Source of the DNA: JAWVZY01 sp033721955
Lineage (GTDB): Bacteria; Patescibacteriota; Minisyncoccia; Spechtbacterales; 2-12-FULL-38-22
NCBI GenBank assembly: GCA_033721955.1
Contig: JAWVZY010000009.1
Coordinates: 1 to 22,849 of the forward strand
DNA length: 22,849 nt
Direction: 5' to 3'
Shown here: positions 14,855 through 21,579 of the stretch, one piece after another
Layout: each line of letters opens with the position of its first letter
Position numbering within the stretch: position 1 is the first letter of the stretch
The notes under the pieces: generated by a model
The model's input: the letters and a program-made list of their open reading frames with translations, nothing else
What the model was told of the DNA's origin: nothing
The model's database searches: none
Program-made: the position numbers and the translations under genes

Positions 14855-16055
14855 TTTGAATACCTCCTCCCAACAATCTACCTTCTATGATTACATTACC
14901 CGTATTTTTATCTATGAACATTCTCTCCGGCCGGACATCACCCAATATGATACGGGCAATACTCTCTGCTGCCATGGCCCCTGCCATTGCCGCAGTTGAG
15001 CCAAGCTGAGGCACGCCACCAAAAAGCGGTTCTTCCTGATTTAAGATTATTCTCTTAAACTCCGCAACATGCCTGTAATTATGTCCAACGAGAGCAAAAA
15101 CAAATTCATAGAAGCTATTTTTATCTGTAACATTCGCCTTCCACGCGTCTCTCTTTGTAAAAAGCTCCTCATCACTTATCCCGCAAGCAAGAGATAGTTT
15201 AGGTTCTAGATCAAACCTGCGTATATCAACCTGTACAGCTGAGCCAAGATCGCTTGCCATAACAACAGGTATGCGTGCCTTGCGTGCCGCCTGCCAAAGC
15301 ATGAGTTTAATTTCGGGATCATCTGTTTCATCTACTACAATGTTTGCAGCAGGTTCGCCAATAAAACTATTGCCCAAAATTAAATCCTCTATATTCTCTT
15401 CTCCAACACCTTCTGCATACACAGAGATATTAATAAAGGGATCTATAGAATGTATTTGTTCCGCTGTGACCTGAGCCTTATTTCTTCCTATATCTTTATA
15501 AGAAATAGGGACACGATTAGCATTTGTTATCTTATATTCTTTAACATCCGCTATCTTTATATGTTTTGGGCGCAAACTTTGCACGATGGAGCGAGCAACA
15601 TTATTGCCCACACTGCATCCTGCAACCGCAATTACAGCGTTATCGAATAACTGCCGAATTTCTTTCCATGATAAACAAACGTTGCTATCTCTATATAGGG
15701 TTGAATTTCGCAATACCAGCGCAAGACGATGCCAAAACCTTGGCGCGTAACGCACAATTTTATCTGAGGCAGGGTAATATACCCACTCGCCATATGCTGA
15801 GAATTTATCATAATTAGAAAATTCATGCATTGCGCTGTTAAATAATTCAGAGCCCTCAATAAGATCCTCAATTAAACCATAATTATCACTATCAATTAGA
15901 TCAAGAGCAGATCCATCATAAAAAGAGAATTCTTTTTTATTTTGCTCGATATTAGCATATACTTTTCCATTATCTGCAACTTCTATATCACCACCTCCTA
16001 AAATAAGCGGCTTATTTGGATAATTCAAATAAAGATTCCCCTTATCCTTTCCCAT
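14847..16055 (-). CDS. E1/ThiF-like adenylating enzyme of the Rv1355c type
   Basis: This 402-aa protein has an N-terminal extension (1-135) including GEWVYYPASDKIVR (89-102), then a ThiF/MoeB/E1 Rossmann domain. Nucleotide-site landmarks are AGCSVG (145-150), acidic D170, the Asn-Arg pair N180-R181, K193 (GRNKA) and DETDD (242-246), so ATP-dependent adenylation looks intact. The order 'WVYYP', 'GxSVG', 'NR', 'DETDD' and 'RRFDLEP' (279-285) resembles mycobacterial Rv1355c, but without its C-terminal nitroreductase domain. The usual zinc CxxC pairs are absent, and C291 is the only candidate thioester cysteine in the C-terminal part. ATG 16055 is preferred over TTG 16082 because AAAGGAG precedes it. 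No ubiquitin-like or ThiS-like substrate is nearby; adenylation of a peptide or small carboxylate is the inference. Confidence 0.82.
   Translation of the reverse strand: MGKDKGNLYLNYPNKPLILGGGDIEVADNGKVYANIEQNKKEFSFYDGSALDLIDSDNYGLIEDLIEGSELFNSAMHEFSNYDKFSAYGEWVYYPASDKIVRYAPRFWHRLALVLRNSTLYRDSNVCLSWKEIRQLFDNAVIAVAGCSVGNNVARSIVQSLRPKHIKIADVKEYKITNANRVPISYKDIGRNKAQVTAEQIHSIDPFINISVYAEGVGEENIEDLILGNSFIGEPAANIVVDETDDPEIKLMLWQAARKARIPVVMASDLGSAVQVDIRRFDLEPKLSLACGISDEELFTKRDAWKANVTDKNSFYEFVFALVGHNYRHVAEFKRIILNQEEPLFGGVPQLGSTAAMAGAMAAESIARIILGDVRPERMFIDKNTGNVIIEGRLLGGGIQIE
14861..14870 (-). promoter_or_regulatory. strong Shine-Dalgarno site that fixes the TTG start at 14854
   Basis: GGAGGAGGTA is embedded in the codons for the C-terminal GGG of the ThiF-like protein and lies seven bases before the TTG. 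No other start codon nearby is so well placed. Confidence 0.8.
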
Positions 16056-16061
16056 GCATAT

Positions 16062-16068
16062 CTCCTTT
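16062..16068 (-). promoter_or_regulatory. Shine-Dalgarno site selecting the ATG at 16055
   Basis: AAAGGAG lies six bases before the ATG. It argues against the in-frame TTG nine codons upstream, which has no such site. Confidence 0.75.
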
Positions 16069-16098
16069 CTCTCCGACAACAAACAATGCTATATGTTA

Positions 16099-16115
16099 AA
16101 CAACATTATGTTGTT
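16099..16115. promoter_or_regulatory. 17-bp palindromic operator at the ThiF-operon start site
   Basis: AACAACATTATGTTGTT is a perfect palindrome around one central base. It directly abuts the -10 box and covers the expected transcription start near 16109, an ideal repressor position. The adjacent divergent XRE gene is the likely source of the repressor. Confidence 0.7.
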
Positions 16116-16144
16116 ATTATATTATCGGCACAAAAGGGTGTCAA
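16116..16144 (-). promoter_or_regulatory. consensus promoter of the ThiF-acyltransferase operon
   Basis: On the minus strand a perfect TTGACA (16139-16144) and a perfect TATAAT (16116-16121) are separated by exactly 17 bases. A promoter this strong is expected to need repression, consistent with the operators on both sides. Confidence 0.9.
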
Positions 16145-16158
16145 CAACTAAAAGTTGC
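16144..16158. promoter_or_regulatory. second operator-like site, ACAAC-N5-GTTGC
   Basis: ACAAC-TAAAA-GTTGC matches the ACAAC-N5-GTTGT palindrome at nine of ten arm positions. It touches the -35 box of the ThiF promoter and lies just upstream of the XRE gene's -10 box, so binding here could affect both directions. Confidence 0.5.
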
Positions 16159-16167
16159 CTACCAAGT

Positions 16168-16173
16168 TATAAT
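16168..16173 (+). promoter_or_regulatory. -10 box of the XRE regulator gene
   Basis: TATAAT lies 39 bases before the ATG at 16213. No good -35 hexamer is present at 16-18 bases; the operator-like site occupies that region. Confidence 0.5.
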
Positions 16174-16212
16174 ATTGCTATATCGTCAAGGTTGTGGTAA
16201 TATGTATTTATT

Positions 16213-16506
16213 ATGGATTCCAATGCAAAAATAGGTAAAAAACTGAAGAAGATCCGTAAGCAAATGGGCATGTCCCAAAAAGAATTCGGGAAAAAGCTTG
16301 GTATAAGCGGTTCTTTTGTTGGTTATATAGAAAACAATAAAAGAAGAGTAAACCCAAATTTACTCAAAAAAATATCCGACCTTACAGGAAAGCCGGTTTC
16401 TTATTTTTACGGAGAAAAGCCAAAACTTGACCCGACTTTAGAAGTTTTCCAGATAATGCTGGAGGAACAGCAAGAACAGAAGCGCGCCGGCAAGAGCAAA
16501 AAATAG
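16213..16506 (+). CDS. XRE-family HTH regulator
   Basis: This 97-aa protein has a textbook Cro/C1-type helix-turn-helix domain (residues 6-63: KKIRKQMGMSQKEFGKKLGI, SGSFVGYIENNKRRVNPNLL, SDLTGKPVSYF). A short acidic-then-basic helical tail follows (67-97) and may carry oligomerisation. It is the only protein gene on the plus strand and diverges from the ThiF-acyltransferase operon. Palindromes at 16099-16115 and 16144-16158 in the shared control region are its probable operators. It has no sensor domain, so induction would need a protein partner or a small ligand in the tail. Its stop is four bases from the convergent GH13 gene's stop. Confidence 0.92.
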   Translation: MDSNAKIGKKLKKIRKQMGMSQKEFGKKLGISGSFVGYIENNKRRVNPNLLKKISDLTGKPVSYFYGEKPKLDPTLEVFQIMLEEQQEQKRAGKSKK

Positions 16507-16510
16507 TCCC

Positions 16511-18136
16511 CTATCCCAGATACTCCAAAATCATACCCTCGTTTGCCTCTAGTATAAGGTTTGATAAGTTTAACCCTTCTTTTTCTTTTTTAAGGCCTGT
16601 ATCAAGCATAACCCGAACATGACCCGGCTTTAGCGGGGTTTTTTTGTTATTTAAAGAAAGCTTTTGTTTTTTGTCCGTAAAATTAAGGAGGATTAAAAGC
16701 TCTTTTCCATCTAAACTTCTTTGAAAAGCAAAGATATCTTTATTTGAAGTATATATAGGGTCGTATTTACCATACTTAAGTTCTTCTTTATTAGATTTGA
16801 GAGCAATAAGTTTTTTATATAAATGAAGCATTGAACGGGCATCGTCTTTTTCAACTTCCACATTGATTCTCTTATAATTTTTATTTACAGGAAGCCATGG
16901 TTCCGTATCTGAAAACCCGCCATACTTATCTCCGCTCCATTGCATAGGAGTGCGCACATAATCCCTGCTATATTCTTTGCCACGCTTACTTGCAGGATCC
17001 TTTAATTTATCTTCGGAGATATCAGTATCTGTCATAGCAAGTTCTTGTCCCTGATAAATAAATGTCATTCCAGGCAATGTAAGCAGGAGCATCGCGGCCA
17101 CACGCGCCTGAGCTGAGCCAATCTGAGTGCATATACGAGGATTATCATGATTTTCCAGAGCGTATACGGGCAGATCTTGAGGTTTTAGCTGGGCATGAAA
17201 TTGATCTATATAATCTTTAATCGCAGAAGGTCTCCACTCTATATTAATTAGGCAAAAATTAAAGGGTGAAGTATAACTGCTATCAAGTTTTTCATAAAAA
17301 AGCTTGTGCTCTTCTACGCTTAAAGTGCGCGCCGTCTCAGTTATCATAAATTTCTGTTCTTTGTGTTCTTTAAGCACGCCCACTAACTCATTCAAATAAT
17401 TAAATAAATTCGGGCCGTCTTTACTGTATTTATGTATGAGCGCATCATATATTTCACTATCCTCTTTATAATCTTTTTTAGGAAGGTCACTGCGAAATTC
17501 CTTATCTTTGCTCAGATAGTGCACAGCATCCAAGCGCACGCCATCAACCCCCATATCAAGCCAAAAACGTAAATTTTCTTTCATCGCTTCTCTTACATTG
17601 GGGTTATCCCAATTTAAATCCGGCTGCTCTTTTAAGAAGCTATGCAAATAATACTGCTCTGTTTTTTTATCATATTCCCAAGCAGAGCCCCCAAACACGC
17701 TAAGCCAGTTATTAGGCGGACCGCCGCCGGGTGCGGGATCTTTCCATACATACCAATTGCGCTTTGGGTTATTTTTTGAAGAACGGGATTCTATAAACCA
17801 TGGATGCCGGCTTGAGGTATGATTAGGTACAAAATCTATAAGAAGGCGCATCTCTCTTTTATGCACCTCCTTTAAAAGCTCATCAAAATCCTCAAGCGTA
17901 CCAAAGATAGGATCTACGCCCTTGTAATCAGCTACATCATAGCCAAAGTCCGCCATGGGAGAGGGGAAAAATGGTGATAGCCAAACAGCGCCCACGCCAA
18001 GACCTTCTATATAATCCAGCTTCTCAATAATACCCTGCAAATCACCAATGCCGTTACCTGTTGTATCTTTAAAGCTTCTGGGATAAATTTGATAACCAGC
18101 TGTATTCCAGGGCCACGTTTTATAAGAATCAGACAT
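16511..18136 (-). CDS. GH13-family alpha-glucosidase
   Basis: This cytoplasmic glycoside hydrolase has about 541 residues and no signal peptide. The (beta/alpha)8 motifs are all present in order: region I DFVPNH (101-106), QPDLNW (171-176), region II GVRLDAV with nucleophile D203, region III TETA with acid/base E267, and region IV ENHDN with D331. The QPDLN motif places it near oligo-1,6-glucosidase/alpha-glucosidase enzymes that act on short alpha-glucosides. A small C-terminal beta domain follows from about 470. ATG 18136 is chosen because a TATAAT box ends seven bases before it; ATG 18145 overlaps that box, and TTG 18166 would lie inside the promoter. It appears to be a single-gene unit. 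Confidence 0.92.
   Translation of the reverse strand: MSDSYKTWPWNTAGYQIYPRSFKDTTGNGIGDLQGIIEKLDYIEGLGVGAVWLSPFFPSPMADFGYDVADYKGVDPIFGTLEDFDELLKEVHKREMRLLIDFVPNHTSSRHPWFIESRSSKNNPKRNWYVWKDPAPGGGPPNNWLSVFGGSAWEYDKKTEQYYLHSFLKEQPDLNWDNPNVREAMKENLRFWLDMGVDGVRLDAVHYLSKDKEFRSDLPKKDYKEDSEIYDALIHKYSKDGPNLFNYLNELVGVLKEHKEQKFMITETARTLSVEEHKLFYEKLDSSYTSPFNFCLINIEWRPSAIKDYIDQFHAQLKPQDLPVYALENHDNPRICTQIGSAQARVAAMLLLTLPGMTFIYQGQELAMTDTDISEDKLKDPASKRGKEYSRDYVRTPMQWSGDKYGGFSDTEPWLPVNKNYKRINVEVEKDDARSMLHLYKKLIALKSNKEELKYGKYDPIYTSNKDIFAFQRSLDGKELLILLNFTDKKQKLSLNNKKTPLKPGHVRVMLDTGLKKEKEGLNLSNLILEANEGMILEYLG
16622..16645 (+). terminator. candidate terminator of the XRE transcript inside the GH13 gene
   Basis: A 7-bp stem with one mismatch (16622-16628 ACCCGGC with 16633-16639 GCGGGGT) and a 4-nt loop are followed on the plus strand by TTTTTTT. 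It lies antisense within the 3' end of the GH13 gene, so the XRE transcript would overlap that mRNA by about 130 bases. Confidence 0.45.
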
Positions 18137-18143
18137 TACATTC

Positions 18144-18149
18144 ATTATA
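18144..18149 (-). promoter_or_regulatory. -10 box placing the GH13 start at the 5' end of the mRNA
   Basis: TATAAT on the minus strand is followed by seven bases and then ATG (18136). This predicts a leaderless message. The -35 region (TTTTTA at 17-bp spacing) is weak. Confidence 0.55.
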
Positions 18150-18166
18150 TAGCAAACAGCATCCAA

Positions 18167-18193
18167 TAAAAAACAGCCGCTTTAAACGGCTGT
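18167..18193 (-). terminator. intrinsic terminator of the 171-aa orphan gene
   Basis: A perfect 7-bp stem (18173-18179 ACAGCCG with 18187-18193) and a 7-nt loop are followed by TTTTTT on the minus strand, nine bases after the stop codon. Confidence 0.85.
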
Positions 18194-18202
18194 AGAAAAT
18201 AA

Positions 18203-18718
18203 CTAACTGCGCAATTCCCATACGCGGCGATAACCGGAAACAATAAATGATTTTTTGATCTTGCCTGATTTAATAAGTTTTTTAATATTACCTTCAATGG
18301 ATTCATCGCTAAACCCTTCAAAAAAAAGAACGTGGTGAAGATTATTGTATGTTGCTATGCCGCCAAGACCCTCTAATGCCTGGAGGACTTTTTGCTCCTG
18401 TATATCATCTTCATTTGCCACAGGCGAACCCTCAAGCCGAAAGGTCTTTTCATTAGTAACTCTTACTTTTTTATTATCTAACAGGCGCCACATGATAATT
18501 CCTGCCAAGCTCGCGGATCTATCACTTTCAGATCCATCCTCTTTATATTCTCCGCTCGGAACAACTAAATTCTTCCCATAACCCTGATCCTGCAAAAGGC
18601 GTTCAAGTGCCCTTGGGTGCAAGGGGCCAAATCTGTGTAAGTTTAGAGTTGCCTGTTCTATTCCTTTTTCTATAAGCTCTTCCTGCTCTTGTGTCCAGGA
18701 TTTTTCTCTGGCTCCCAT
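18203..18718 (-). CDS. hypothetical soluble protein, possible winged-helix repeat
   Basis: This 171-aa cytoplasmic protein is not of a family I recognise. Two segments look alike in layout: residues 10-60 (helices, then FGPLHPRALERLLQDQGYG) and 105-165 (QEQKVLQALEGLGGIATYNNLHHVL, then a basic hairpin GKIKKSFIVSGYRRVW). Each could be a winged-helix-like unit, which would fit DNA or protein binding; this is a guess from secondary-structure pattern. The start is firm: AAGGAG lies six bases before the ATG at 18718. It forms a single-gene unit flanked by terminators on both sides. Confidence 0.7.
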   Translation of the reverse strand: MGAREKSWTQEQEELIEKGIEQATLNLHRFGPLHPRALERLLQDQGYGKNLVVPSGEYKEDGSESDRSASLAGIIMWRLLDNKKVRVTNEKTFRLEGSPVANEDDIQEQKVLQALEGLGGIATYNNLHHVLFFEGFSDESIEGNIKKLIKSGKIKKSFIVSGYRRVWELRS

Positions 18719-18752
18719 ATCAATCTCCTTATTCTAAAGTTGCCTATAATAT

Positions 18753-18785
18753 AAATTAAAAACCCCCTCTTGTAAAGCGGGGGTT
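18753..18785 (-). terminator. intrinsic terminator after the alpha/beta hydrolase gene
   Basis: A perfect 7-bp stem (18761-18767 AACCCCC with 18779-18785 GGGGGTT) and an 11-nt loop are followed by TTTAATTT on the minus strand. The stem overlaps the stop codon of the hydrolase gene. Confidence 0.85.
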
Positions 18786-19797
18786 AATTTTTTAGATGCT
18801 CATTAAAGAATTCCAGATTCCTTTGCATAAACAAGGGCCACTCATTTATAAACTCATGGGGACCGCCCTCATATATATAGTAGGTAATAACCTTACCCTC
18901 ATTTTCCATCGCCTTATCTAACTTGTCAGACCAGGCAATAGGCACATCCGCATCGGCAGTGCCATGATGCAAAATTACAGGTGCCTTAGTTTTATCCAAA
19001 AAGTTTATTGGTGAGATATTAGCCCAAAATTCAGGATTTTCTTCGGGAGTGCCGCGAGTATCTAATATTTCCTGCGCTATTTCTTCCCTGTCTACAGTCC
19101 ACTGCTGGAAATTATCCCAAGCCACAGAACTTACAGGAGCATAAAGAGATACAGCATCTACAAGATTAGGATTAGATGTCATTATTTTAAGCGCCACACC
19201 TCCCCCCATTGAATGGCCGAGCATGCCTATATTATCTTTATCAAAAAACTCAAGTTCACTTTCTTGTACGGCATATATAGCGTTTATCACATCCTCTGCA
19301 TAACCAAAACGAAATCTCTTATCTTCATGCACTGTATCTGAAGAAAAGGCGTGATTTCTGTAATCGGGGTGTATTACTACATATCCTCGGCGGGCAAAAT
19401 AATCCTGTTCACGCTTAAGCCCTCTGCCATTTGTATATATAGCGGGATCAATATAGCCATGATTTAAAATAAGTACAGGAAAAGGGCCGTCGCCTTTAGG
19501 CACATTCATAATCCCGCTTATTGTAAGCCCACCGCTTTTATATTCTACATAGTAGCGAGTATATGCGCTATTATTATCTAAAACACGCCCCAACTGAAGA
19601 TCACGCCCGTTAAACTCCATCTGCCCCAACGCCTGCAAAGAAAGTTCAGGGTGGTATGAGGGCTCAGTGCTTTTTTTATCACCGGAAGTATTTAACTCTT
19701 CTCTGTGAGGTGGCTCACCCTGTGCCTGGTGTAAATAAAAAATCCCTGCCAAGCCAAGCAGAAAAATTATAGCTAAAATTGTAAATTTAGTTTTCAT
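18784..19797 (-). CDS. exported alpha/beta hydrolase (S9/acyl-esterase type)
   Basis: This 337-aa protein has an N-terminal signal or anchor helix (4-23) and an alpha/beta hydrolase fold. The oxyanion motif is HGY (113-115). The nucleophile is S196 in GHSMGG, the acid is probably D282 in HGTADADVP, and the histidine is H314 in GGPHEF. This arrangement is typical of prolyl-oligopeptidase-like (S9) peptidases and related acyl esterases, but the beta-propeller of true S9 enzymes is absent, so an esterase or small-peptide hydrolase is more likely. It acts outside the membrane. The start overlaps the stop of the 62-aa gene by four bases (ATGA), so the two are coupled. Confidence 0.88.
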   Translation of the reverse strand: MKTKFTILAIIFLLGLAGIFYLHQAQGEPPHREELNTSGDKKSTEPSYHPELSLQALGQMEFNGRDLQLGRVLDNNSAYTRYYVEYKSGGLTISGIMNVPKGDGPFPVLILNHGYIDPAIYTNGRGLKREQDYFARRGYVVIHPDYRNHAFSSDTVHEDKRFRFGYAEDVINAIYAVQESELEFFDKDNIGMLGHSMGGGVALKIMTSNPNLVDAVSLYAPVSSVAWDNFQQWTVDREEIAQEILDTRGTPEENPEFWANISPINFLDKTKAPVILHHGTADADVPIAWSDKLDKAMENEGKVITYYIYEGGPHEFINEWPLFMQRNLEFFNEHLKN

Positions 19798-19982
19798 CTC
19801 GTTGATGCTGTGCGTATAGTGTTTTTATCTATATCATGTCCCGCGCGTCTAAGCAATGCCTGTATTTCATCAAAAGAATAATCTTCCCTGCGAAGCATAT
19901 TAATAAATTCAACTAGTTCCCGTCTGTTTGAAAGATCGCGCATGTTTGCGCGCCTTATGTTCCCAAGCCAATTTTCGTCCAT
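19794..19982 (-). CDS. small hypothetical basic protein upstream of the hydrolase
   Basis: This 62-aa soluble protein is rich in Arg and Asp and probably all helical. Residues 22-50 (LVEFINMLRREDYSFDEIQALLRRAG) look like a small helical domain similar in style to the N-terminal module of the 353-1330 protein. It has no recognised family. Its TGA stop overlaps the hydrolase ATG. It has no Shine-Dalgarno site; the start lies immediately after a terminator, so the promoter is unclear. The tight coupling argues that it is real. Confidence 0.65.
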   Translation of the reverse strand: MDENWLGNIRRANMRDLSNRRELVEFINMLRREDYSFDEIQALLRRAGHDIDKNTIRTASTR

Positions 19983-20011
19983 AAAAATACAGACAATTAA
20001 TATCTGTATTT
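19981..20011 (-). terminator. intrinsic terminator after the RskA-like gene
   Basis: A perfect 9-bp stem (19985-19993 AAATACAGA with 20003-20011) and a 9-nt loop run into TTTTTAT on the minus strand. The T-run ends at the start codon of the 62-aa gene. Confidence 0.75.
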
Positions 20012-20047
20012 ATATTTTACCAATTTTATCCTCTATAGGCCTGTGGA

Positions 20048-20578
20048 TTAAAACCTGCCTTCAAGTACATGCCTTTCGGGTATTCCATCTAACACTTCCT
20101 CCTCTGTTATAACCACTATTTTGTGGGCAGGAAAATCGCCTGAGCTTTCATACTTTAATATCCACTGCTCTTTTATATTTTTATTCATAACTCCCGTAGA
20201 GAAAAAGCCCGGCGGATCTGATCTTACAAGCCAACCTTCATATACATTACCCGCTTGAGGATCGGGCATATCTGCAACTACCGCATGCAAGGTGCTATCG
20301 CTTTCAGTGAGAATATAGGCAATGCCCGAGGAATCACTACTGTCTACAGCTTCAAGTTCTGCCATCTGTGTTTCTGAATTTTGTTCTAATTCTCCAAAAA
20401 TATCTCTTTTTGGAGCTGCCTGCTTGCCATCTTCATCAAAAGATATTTCTGTGCCTGTGGGAGTGCGAGTACTTTGAGGAGCAGAATCTCCGCCAAATAA
20501 AAAAAATCCGGCAATTACAAACATGAAAATAAGGACCAAAGAAGATACTATTTTTTTATTTGATAGAAATGCCGGCAT
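20048..20578 (-). CDS. membrane-anchored protein with RskA C-terminal-like domain
   Basis: This protein of about 176 aa has one N-terminal transmembrane helix (about 9-29), a polar linker and an exterior beta domain. Residues 80-176 contain GIAYILTESDSTLHAVVADM, then NVYEGWLVRSDP, FFSTGVM, and VVITEEE with a final VLEGRF. This order (weak strand, 'YEGWL', 'TG', 'V-ITxE', 'vLxG') matches the exterior domain of anti-sigma factor RskA-type proteins. There is no N-terminal zinc-finger anti-sigma domain and no sigma-factor gene nearby, so a sigma-regulating role is not supported. ATG 20578 gives a clean anchor; ATG 20623 would add 15 residues and overlap the upstream gene by 29 bases. Confidence 0.7.
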   Translation of the reverse strand: MPAFLSNKKIVSSLVLIFMFVIAGFFLFGGDSAPQSTRTPTGTEISFDEDGKQAAPKRDIFGELEQNSETQMAELEAVDSSDSSGIAYILTESDSTLHAVVADMPDPQAGNVYEGWLVRSDPPGFFSTGVMNKNIKEQWILKYESSGDFPAHKIVVITEEEVLDGIPERHVLEGRF

Positions 20579-20594
20579 AATCAATTTATATATT

Positions 20595-21500
20595 TTAACT
20601 CTCGCCTCTTCGCCACAAATCATTATTTATCCCGTATGAGAGAAGCAGCCAGAATATAGCAAATATAAAACCGCCTACAACATCTGAAAACCAATGCACA
20701 GACAAAACAACCCTGGTGAGCGCCACAGCCGCAACTACGGCACCCGCAATAAGAAAAAGGTATTTATTCTTCTTGTAGCGACTTAAGACAAAAGCGGCGG
20801 CAAAAAAGAATACTGTGGCAATAAAGACATGGCCGCTTGGAAAAGCATATTCATGAGCTCCAAAAAAATCAACCGAGATCGGGCGTTCTCTGCCAAAGCC
20901 CCATTTTAAAAGATAAAGAAATACATACCCCATAAGCACTGAGCCAATCAAAAATGTTGTATCTCCGTAGCGCTTTTTACTAATAAGATATGACACTAAA
21001 ATAACTGCAAGCCCTACTATTATTTTCCAGTCACCCAATAAAGTAAAAAACGAAGCTGCGGCTACCCATGTTTGTGACCTCACCAATTGCAATAAATTCT
21101 GAATATAAATATCCAATTGAAGCATGGGTCTTGTTAAAATAAATAGCCCCACAACAACCGAAGCTGCCGATGCCATAAAGACAACACCGGCCATTGTATC
21201 TTTTATCTTTTTGACCTCATCAGAAAACTCAGGATGTATAATATTTAGCACTCTCTCTATAATGGAGTTTATTGTTTCCAATGCTAAAACTATAGTTATA
21301 ACTACAACCAATACAGCACGCTCCGTGCTGGTTAGTGGCAATATAAGCATAGCACCTAAAACTAAAAGTGCTATAAGAGCCTCTATGCGGAAGTTAGGTT
21401 CCTTGCGCCACGCGTTATAAATTCCGCGGGAAGCATGAAGTATACGCTCGGTAAGGGGTGTTTTAGAATATTCTCTGTAATACCTGGGATCGCTTTTCAT
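20595..21500 (-). CDS. DgkA-PAP2 fusion: lipid kinase plus lipid phosphatase
   Basis: This 301-aa integral membrane protein fuses two enzymes. Residues 15-122 match prokaryotic diacylglycerol/undecaprenol kinase: the amphipathic start with E34 and E40 (KEPNFRIE), the ETINSIIE active-site helix (E75, N78, E82) and KKIKDTMAG (98-104). Residues 125-290 match PAP2 phosphatases: KWGFGRERP (199-207), PSGH (221-224) and TRVVLSVHWFSD (262-273) with R263, H269 and D273. The two activities oppose each other on lipid alcohols and phosphates, most likely undecaprenol carriers for wall synthesis. All key residues of both halves are visible. A TATAAT box six bases before the ATG predicts a leaderless message. 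Confidence 0.92.
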   Translation of the reverse strand: MKSDPRYYREYSKTPLTERILHASRGIYNAWRKEPNFRIEALIALLVLGAMLILPLTSTERAVLVVVITIVLALETINSIIERVLNIIHPEFSDEVKKIKDTMAGVVFMASAASVVVGLFILTRPMLQLDIYIQNLLQLVRSQTWVAAASFFTLLGDWKIIVGLAVILVSYLISKKRYGDTTFLIGSVLMGYVFLYLLKWGFGRERPISVDFFGAHEYAFPSGHVFIATVFFFAAAFVLSRYKKNKYLFLIAGAVVAAVALTRVVLSVHWFSDVVGGFIFAIFWLLLSYGINNDLWRRGES

Positions 21501-21506
21501 ACTTAC

Positions 21507-21512
21507 ATTATA
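21507..21512 (-). promoter_or_regulatory. -10 box of the DgkA-PAP2 gene
   Basis: A perfect TATAAT on the minus strand ends six bases before the ATG at 21500, the same spacing as at csoR. The -35 region is poor. A leaderless transcript is predicted. Confidence 0.6.
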
Positions 21513-21545
21513 CTATAAAGCCACAATTATTTTGAATTTAGAATA

Positions 21546-21573
21546 TTGACAATAAATTCTGTTTTGATAAAAT
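21546..21573 (+). promoter_or_regulatory. promoter of the plus-strand non-coding RNA
   Basis: On the plus strand a perfect TTGACA (21546-21551) and TAAAAT (21568-21573, five of six) are separated by 16 bases. Transcription is predicted to start at about 21580, exactly where the first RNA helix begins. Confidence 0.75.
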
Positions 21574-21579
21574 GATTTC

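Noticed and set aside
14847..16055. MoeB/ThiF of molybdopterin or thiamine synthesis, or a CBASS/Bil-type ubiquitin-like conjugation system.
   Set aside because: There is no MoaD/ThiS, ubiquitin-like, E2, JAB or cyclase gene nearby, and the zinc CxxC pairs are missing. The N-terminal 'WVYYP' extension points to the Rv1355c type.
19794..19796. Alternative genetic code with TGA as glycine.
   Set aside because: TGA is a genuine stop in the ATGA overlap, and no long frame needs TGA read through.
20048..20578. Functional anti-sigma factor.
   Set aside because: Only the exterior RskA-like domain is present, with no cytoplasmic anti-sigma domain and no sigma-factor gene next to it.
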